From assembly GCA_029287875.1 (NCBI GenBank), contig JARFQH010000214.1:1-5342 (forward strand): DNA of 5,342 nucleotides. Direction: 5' to 3'. The DNA comes from Desulfobacteraceae bacterium (GTDB lineage: Bacteria; Desulfobacterota; Desulfobacteria; Desulfobacterales; SG8-13). Below the pieces are notes generated by a model. The model saw only the letters and a list, made by a program, of their open reading frames with translations, ran no database searches and was not told the origin of the DNA. Position 1 is the stretch's first letter; every line of letters begins with the position of its first letter. Positions 1-3,523 of the stretch are shown here, piece after piece. A program made the position numbers and the translations under genes.

Positions 1-372
1 AACGGTATCGGCGGAAAGTTCGGTTGCCGAAATCAGGCTGGCCTGCGCAACGCCTTTCAGCTCATCGGCCAGTTTCTGGTAAAACTGGTCGATCTGACCG
101 ATAAAACCGATCCGTCTCTTATCGAACAGCAGTGTCAGGAATGACGACATCACCTGGGAAAGGCCCAATCGTTCGATCACGGTCGTCAGAACTTTTCTGC
201 GGGCTGCGGCATCGTAGAGGGGGTTGGACAGGGCTTGATCCAAGGTTTTATCTTCAGCAATCAATCTCGCCACCGCCGTAAGTTCATCCCGGTAGCCGTC
301 CGCTTGTCCGTCTTCTTTGCCGATAAGCAGCAGAGCCTTGGCATAACGCCGTGCGATCGCCAAATTTTTCAT
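1..372 (-). CDS. atpH: F1Fo ATP synthase delta subunit (OSCP homologue), 3' end cut by window edge
   Basis: Delta links the top of F1 to the peripheral stalk (b/b') of ATP synthase, on the cytoplasmic side of the inner membrane. I translated 124 residues from the ATG at 372. They begin MKNLAIARRYAKALL, the family's opening R-Y-A-x-A-L signature. Residues 49-63 (SNPLYDAAARRKVL region) and 78-90 (FLTLLFDKRRIG) match the helical N-terminal domain, and the C-terminal domain starts near residue 108 (GVAQASLISATELS). The frame is open to the window edge; the family is usually about 180 residues, so roughly 55-60 are missing. The ATG shares one base with the TAA of atpF (372), and an AAGGTGG ribosome site lies at 380-386, seven bases upstream. 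This start is therefore secure and translation is probably coupled to atpF. The F1 genes (atpA onward) would be expected next, outside the window. Confidence 0.95.
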   Translation of the reverse strand, partial: MKNLAIARRYAKALLLIGKEDGQADGYRDELTAVARLIAEDKTLDQALSNPLYDAAARRKVLTTVIERLGLSQVMSSFLTLLFDKRRIGFIGQIDQFYQKLADELKGVAQASLISATELSADTV

Positions 373-1031
373 TATGCCACCACCTTCGATAGATAGTCAT
401 CCACCAATTGTTCCTGGTCTCCTTCCGATATTCTGTCCCTGACCATTTCTTCAGCCTTTGCCAGGGCCTTCTCGAGTACATCGTCTTGAAGCTCGTGTCG
501 GGCTTTCTTGAACTCGTTTTCGATGTTTCGGCGCGCCTGTTCCTGAAGTTTGTCGGCCGCGGTTTCAGCCTCTTTGAGGATTCTGGCCTTGGCTTCCTCA
601 CCCTGCTGCACATATTGGGCAATGAGCTTTTCGGCTTCCTCGTCCAGTTTCTGGAACCTCTGATGGTATTTGGCCAACTCTGCTTCGGCGGCTGTTTTCT
701 GGGCCTCAAGTTCACTGAGTTGGTCTTTGATGCCTTGAATCCGATCACCGAGTGCCTGTTTCACAGGTTTGCGCAGCAGAAAGATCAGTGCGACGGCCAA
801 AACCACAAAGTTCATCACCTTATAAGTGTCCGTGGCCTGCCACCCTTTGGCGGGCGGCGCTGCGTGTTCGGTGCCGTGCTCACCGACGGCCGCATGTTCG
901 GTGCCCTGTTCACCGCCGGTGGATGACAGCCCGCCGCCGACAAAGCAAAACAGCAGCAATGCGGCAGCCAGCACTGCTGCTGTTCGATGAGCGGCGAAAA
1001 GGCCTTTGCGACTGAAAACAGGAAATTTCAT
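372..1031 (-). CDS. atpF: F1Fo ATP synthase subunit b, with extra N-terminal signal-like segment
   Basis: Subunit b is a stator (peripheral stalk) component: a membrane anchor followed by a long cytoplasmic helix that pairs with b' and binds delta. The protein is 219 residues, against about 156 in E. coli. Residues 1-17 are basic and 18-34 hydrophobic, like a signal peptide. Residues 40-58 hold two copies of a 10-residue G/E/H/A-rich repeat. The true anchor is about 72-87, followed by the typical LLRKPVKQAL turn (85-94). Residues 95-205 form a charged Ala/Glu/Lys/Gln coiled coil. The ATG at 1031 overlaps the TGA of atpF' by one base and is preceded by a GGGGAGGG ribosome site at 1039-1046, so the long N-terminus is really translated. 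If the first segment is cleaved, the repeat linker would be periplasmic and the anchor would run outside-to-in, as b requires (inference). LLFC at 26-29 is a poor lipobox, so a lipoprotein is unlikely. Confidence 0.95.
   Translation of the reverse strand: MKFPVFSRKGLFAAHRTAAVLAAALLLFCFVGGGLSSTGGEQGTEHAAVGEHGTEHAAPPAKGWQATDTYKVMNFVVLAVALIFLLRKPVKQALGDRIQGIKDQLSELEAQKTAAEAELAKYHQRFQKLDEEAEKLIAQYVQQGEEAKARILKEAETAADKLQEQARRNIENEFKKARHELQDDVLEKALAKAEEMVRDRISEGDQEQLVDDYLSKVVA
865..919 (-). repeat. Two-copy 30-bp tandem repeat inside atpF (His/Glu linker)
   Basis: The segments 865-889 and 895-919 match at 22 of 25 positions with a period of 30 bases, so the reading frame is kept. They encode GEQGTEHAAV and GEHGTEHAAP (residues 40-59 of subunit b), between the signal-like segment and the membrane anchor. 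This looks like a small in-frame duplication that lengthened the linker. His46, His52 and His56, with nearby Glu residues, give it possible metal-binding character, but no function is shown by the sequence. Confidence 0.8.
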
Positions 1032-1570
1032 CAGAGCGCCCTCCCCAAAATTTTATGTCCGATCGCCTCGGCAAAACTATCGATTTCCTGCATCAAAGTG
1101 CCTCTTACCGCTTCGGCATCCTCGACGATCTTTACTCTAACCTTGGCAAGTTCGGCCTGAGCGGTCTCGTTGATTTTGGCGATAATCTTCTTTTCTTCTT
1201 CGGTCGCCTCGGCCATCAGGGCTTCTTTTTTCTTCATCCCCTTGGCCCGCGCATCCCGGATGGCGGCCATGAAGGCGTCTTCTTTGTCCTTTACATCCTT
1301 CTGGCACGCCGTAATGCTTTCTTCGAGACCCGACACTTTTTGCTGTCGCTGTTTCAGAACGTTGCGGATCGGCTTGTAAAGAATCAGGTTCAAGATCCAG
1401 ATCAGAAAGAGGAAATTGGCCATCTGCAGCAGAAAGGTCCAGTCGGGAACGACGGTAAGACCACCGCCGCCTTCCGCAGCAAAAACCGAGTCGATGGTTA
1501 GAAGGAGCAGCAGTGCCGCTGAGATCGGTAACGTGAGAGGCAGCCTCTGTTTACATACAGCACACTTCAT
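1031..1570 (-). CDS. atpF': F1Fo ATP synthase subunit b' (second stator subunit), with signal peptide
   Basis: This is the second b-type stator subunit, which would form a heterodimer with the b subunit encoded just downstream. From the ATG at 1570 it is 179 residues. Residues 1-32 look like a signal peptide: basic start, hydrophobic LPISAALLLLLTI, and an SVFA-A cleavage-type site near 31/32. A Gly-rich linker (34-37) follows, then the b-family anchor VPDWTFLLQMANFLFLIWILNLILY (41-65) and YKPIRNVL at the membrane exit, then a long charged coiled coil (70-165). An open frame extends upstream to an ATG at 1675, but 1570 is chosen because a good ribosome site (1577-1582) precedes it, the protein then begins with a signal peptide, and 1675 lies upstream of the predicted transcript start. 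The sequence MKCAVCK puts an odd CxxC in the first six residues. The gene overlaps atpF by one base (TGATG). The promoter at 1659-1688 serves it. Confidence 0.93.
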   Translation of the reverse strand: MKCAVCKQRLPLTLPISAALLLLLTIDSVFAAEGGGGLTVVPDWTFLLQMANFLFLIWILNLILYKPIRNVLKQRQQKVSGLEESITACQKDVKDKEDAFMAAIRDARAKGMKKKEALMAEATEEEKKIIAKINETAQAELAKVRVKIVEDAEAVRGTLMQEIDSFAEAIGHKILGRAL

Positions 1571-1576
1571 GGGAAA

Positions 1577-1582
1577 TCCTCC
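1577..1582 (-). promoter_or_regulatory. Ribosome binding site that fixes the atpF' start
   Basis: On the minus strand this reads GGAGGA, six bases before the ATG at 1570. It decides between that start and the longer frame from 1675, which would add 35 residues that do not resemble the family. Confidence 0.8.
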
Positions 1583-1658
1583 ATCACAGAAGCGAGATTT
1601 GGATGTAATTCGGTTTAAACATTGAAGAAATTGCGACAAACCATTTCGACTCGCGCGG

Positions 1659-1688
1659 TCTATACCATCCGCCACAAACGGTTGTCAA
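1659..1688 (-). promoter_or_regulatory. Sigma-70-type promoter for the atp genes (perfect -35, extended -10)
   Basis: On the minus strand a perfect TTGACA (1683-1688) is followed, after 18 bases, by TATAGA (1659-1664; four of six consensus positions). The TATAGA is preceded by TGG, which is the extended -10 arrangement TGn. The expected transcript start is near 1652, giving a leader of about 80 bases before the atpF' ATG at 1570. It lies just after the bactofilin gene and would allow the atp genes to be expressed without the shape genes upstream. Sequence match only; no experimental support. Confidence 0.72.
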
Positions 1689-1710
1689 AGGTTTTTTAAA
1701 AAATTTTAAT
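1689..1710 (-). promoter_or_regulatory. UP-element-like A/T tract upstream of the atp promoter
   Basis: The 22 bases directly before the -35 consist of A4-T6-A6 tracts followed by CCT. Compared with the published E. coli UP-element consensus as I recall it (nnAAAWWTWTTTT then nnnAAAnnn), 13 of 14 specified positions agree, and the register to the -35 is within one base of rrnB P1. Such tracts bind the RNA polymerase alpha C-terminal domain and raise promoter strength. The TAA stop of the bactofilin gene (1706-1708) lies inside the tract, so coding and promoter sequence overlap. Confidence 0.6.
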
Positions 1711-2122
1711 TGGCGATCGTCTTGGCGTCGGAGGCTGTTTTCTCTGGGAAGGGTTTGACCTTTTTCACGGGTTCGGCGCGAGGGGCCATCGTGCAGTGTC
1801 CGTTGAAAAGCCCGCCCTCTTCGATGGCGATCACAGGGGCCTGAATGTCGCCGGTGATCCGGCCGGGAGGATAGACTTCGATACGATCGCTGGCATCGAT
1901 GGTGCCGTTCAACTTTCCCATGACAATGGCCGTACCGACGGTGATTTCGGCATCGACAACGGCTTGCTCGCCGACGATCACCGTGCCGCCACTGCTGGTG
2001 ATTTTACCCTTGATGGTTCCGTCGAGCCGGATGGTGCCTTGAAAAATCAGCACACCTTCCACACTGGCATCGGGCCCTAAAAACGTCGATATCGAATCCG
2101 CTTTGGGTCCTTTTTTTAACAT
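1706..2122 (-). CDS. Bactofilin (DUF583 family polymer-forming cytoskeletal protein)
   Basis: Bactofilins are small beta-helical proteins that polymerise without nucleotides into filaments or membrane-attached patches, and often recruit wall enzymes or shape factors. The 138-residue product shows the family core at about 11-111: ISTFLGPDASVEGVLIFQGT, then repeated short beta rungs rich in G, V, I and T (LDGTIKGKI, GTVIVGEQAVVDAEITVGTAIVMGKLNGTI, RIEVYPPGRITGDIQAPVIAIEEGGLFNG). A short basic N-terminus (MLKKGPK) and a Lys/Pro-rich tail (about 114-138) flank it, as is usual. The ATG at 2122 has an AGGAGGAG ribosome site at 2131-2138. The gene sits 98 bases after rodA and 135 bases before atpF'. 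Its position after mrdA-rodA suggests a role with the elongasome (inference). No promoter of its own is obvious, and no terminator follows. Confidence 0.95.
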   Translation of the reverse strand: MLKKGPKADSISTFLGPDASVEGVLIFQGTIRLDGTIKGKITSSGGTVIVGEQAVVDAEITVGTAIVMGKLNGTIDASDRIEVYPPGRITGDIQAPVIAIEEGGLFNGHCTMAPRAEPVKKVKPFPEKTASDAKTIAN

Positions 2123-2166
2123 GAGTCGATCTCCTCCTGAAGGTTATTTGGATGTGAATGTTTGCG

Positions 2167-2192
2167 TCCGCGCAATTCCAATCGAACGCGGA
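2167..2192 (-). repeat. Small GC-rich inverted repeat between rodA and the bactofilin gene
   Basis: The arms TCCGCG (2167-2172) and CGCGGA (2187-2192) are perfect and enclose a 14-base loop. No run of T follows on the minus strand, so it does not look like an intrinsic terminator. It could affect mRNA stability or be chance. Confidence 0.35.
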
Positions 2193-2220
2193 TCGGATGG
2201 TAAACGGCTGAACACCAGCA

Positions 2221-3324
2221 TCATTCCAGGGTAAAGCGCCGCATACTGACGTTGATGAGCAGTCCGATGGAAACCATCATCGTTGCAATCGAGGATCCGC
2301 CGTAACTGATAAACGGCAACGGGACCCCGACCACGGGCATCAGTCCCATGACCATTCCGATATTGACGAACACCTGCCAAAATATCATGGCCGAGATCCC
2401 CACCGCCAGAATATTTCCGAATGGATCCCGACAACTGTAGGCCACGTTCAACCCCCACACGATCAGCAGCAGAAAAACAAGAACCAGGATCGCACACCCG
2501 ACAAATCCCCATTCCTCGGCAAAAACAGAAAAGATGAAGTCGGTGTGCTGTTCCGGCAGAAAGGAAAGCGCGTTTTGCGTGCCTTTCAAATACCCCTTGC
2601 CAACCAACATCCCGGACCCGATGGCAATCTTTGATTGTATGATGTGGTATCCCGCGCCCAAGGGGTCCCGGTCCGGGTTTAAAAATGTGAGGATGCGCTG
2701 TTTCTGATACTCCTTCAACACAAACCAGACCATGGGTACGGCGAGCAGGCCGGCAAACATCAACGACAACAGAGACCGTTTTTCAATCTTGACGAAAAGG
2801 GTCATGGAACCGGCGATAATGACCAGCAGCAAGGCGGTTCCCAGATCCGGCTGCTTGATGATCAATGCGGCGGGCACCAGCACCAGCACCGCGGGAATGA
2901 ACAGGTCGCGCAGGGTAAATCCACGGGTGTTGGCATTTTTGGAATAGTATCGCGCCAGAACGATGATAATGGCGAGTTTGGCCATTTCCGACGGCTGCAC
3001 GGAGACAGGGCCCAAAACCAGCCAGCGCTTGGAGCCGCCCGCATATTTGCCGAAGAGCAAAACCGCAACCAGCGCCGCCAGGCAAAATATATAGACCGCA
3101 AAGGCGTAACGATCCAGCAGCTTGTAGTTGAACAAGCAGGTGATGACCATCAAGACCAAGCCGCCGAAAAACCAGGTCATTTGTTTGAAGTAAAGCGTTT
3201 TTTCGAGTGTCATCGGGTCGGCGGTGACCACGCTGTAGAGTGTGGTCAGCCCGATTCCACCGAGCACGATGGCAAGGCCGAGCAGGCCCCAATCGAAGTA
3301 TTGAACAAATTTACGGTCAAACAT
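2221..3324 (-). CDS. rodA: RodA, SEDS-family peptidoglycan glycosyltransferase
   Basis: RodA polymerises lipid II into glycan strands in the elongasome, in a complex with PBP2, the product of the gene upstream. From the ATG at 3324 the protein has 367 residues, the normal family length (E. coli 370), beginning MFDRKFVQYFDWGLL. About ten hydrophobic membrane segments are visible. Family motifs are GSKRWLVLGPVSVQPSEMAK (97-116), KQPDLGTAL (157-165), FLNPDRDPLGAGYHIIQSKIAIGSG (214-238), FLPEQHTDFIFSVFAEEWGFVG (255-276) and GVPLPFISYGGSS (333-345). Asp262 in the HTDF motif coincides in number and context with the catalytic Asp reported for E. coli RodA. The frame stays open to an ATG at 3453, which would add 43 residues. 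I reject that start because the extension runs into the inverted repeat and matches nothing in the family. The ribosome site at 3324 is weak (GGTGG at 3328-3332, only three bases away). Confidence 0.96.
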   Translation of the reverse strand: MFDRKFVQYFDWGLLGLAIVLGGIGLTTLYSVVTADPMTLEKTLYFKQMTWFFGGLVLMVITCLFNYKLLDRYAFAVYIFCLAALVAVLLFGKYAGGSKRWLVLGPVSVQPSEMAKLAIIIVLARYYSKNANTRGFTLRDLFIPAVLVLVPAALIIKQPDLGTALLLVIIAGSMTLFVKIEKRSLLSLMFAGLLAVPMVWFVLKEYQKQRILTFLNPDRDPLGAGYHIIQSKIAIGSGMLVGKGYLKGTQNALSFLPEQHTDFIFSVFAEEWGFVGCAILVLVFLLLIVWGLNVAYSCRDPFGNILAVGISAMIFWQVFVNIGMVMGLMPVVGVPLPFISYGGSSIATMMVSIGLLINVSMRRFTLE

Positions 3325-3369
3325 GGTCCACCATTTCAACTTCGGATTTCGGTCATTGTGATTTGGTAA

Positions 3370-3511
3370 GTTTCCGATCCAGAAATGTGCAATTTTCTGC
3401 AAGTTCAAGAAAATCGGTGGCATTGCGCGGAGGCGTACTCCTGTGCGCCGCACAAGCGATTCCGCCGATAGACGCCGAAATTGCGGAAAAGGGCCATTTC
3501 TGGATGGAAAC
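3370..3511. repeat. ~142-bp imperfect inverted repeat in the mrdA-rodA gap, MITE-like
   Basis: The outer arms 3370-3387 and 3495-3511 are inverted copies matching at 17 positions with one extra base (G3376) on the left. A second block pairs 3393-3402 with 3481-3490 (9 of 10). A third pairs 3413-3426 with 3456-3469 (11 of 14). The centre is a GGAG/CTCC stem (3429-3432, 3438-3441) around a 5-base loop. The pairing is thus nested and symmetric over the whole element. TAA lies immediately outside both ends (3367-3369 and 3512-3514), as a 3-bp target duplication would. There is no coding capacity and no T-run. It may be a miniature inverted-repeat element, or a structured mRNA segment between mrdA and rodA. 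Confidence 0.72.
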
Positions 3512-3523
3512 TAACTCAGTTAG
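3511..3523. repeat. 13-bp palindrome centred on the mrdA stop codon
   Basis: CTAACTCAGTTAG is a perfect palindrome around a central C (3517), which is the middle base of the TGA stop complement (3516-3518). It overlaps the right end of the larger inverted repeat by one base. It could be a target site, a small hairpin at the stop codon, or chance. Confidence 0.45.

Noticed and set aside
408..926. A 172-codon plus-strand open frame opposite atpF
   Set aside because: Its Leu/Phe-rich product is the mirror of the charged coiled-coil codons in atpF. It has no ribosome site or family match.
943..954. Lipobox in subunit b (LLFC)
   Set aside because: Phe precedes the Cys, where Gly, Ala or Ser is needed, so a lipoprotein signal is unlikely.
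1613..1620. GTTTAAAC palindrome in the atp leader as an operator
   Set aside because: An eight-base A/T-rich palindrome is expected by chance fairly often, and no second copy or extended symmetry is present.
1571..1675. Longer atpF' start at 1675 adding 35 residues
   Set aside because: The start lies upstream of the predicted -10 (1659-1664), so transcripts from that promoter would lack it. The added residues do not resemble b', while the ATG at 1570 has a good ribosome site and a signal peptide.
1691..1709. T6/A6 tract as a bactofilin terminator
   Set aside because: The self-complementary part is only A/T with no GC stem or loop before a T-run. It fits a UP element for the promoter directly beside it better.
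2167..2192. Terminator after rodA
   Set aside because: The stem is GC-rich but has a 14-base loop and no following T-run on the minus strand.
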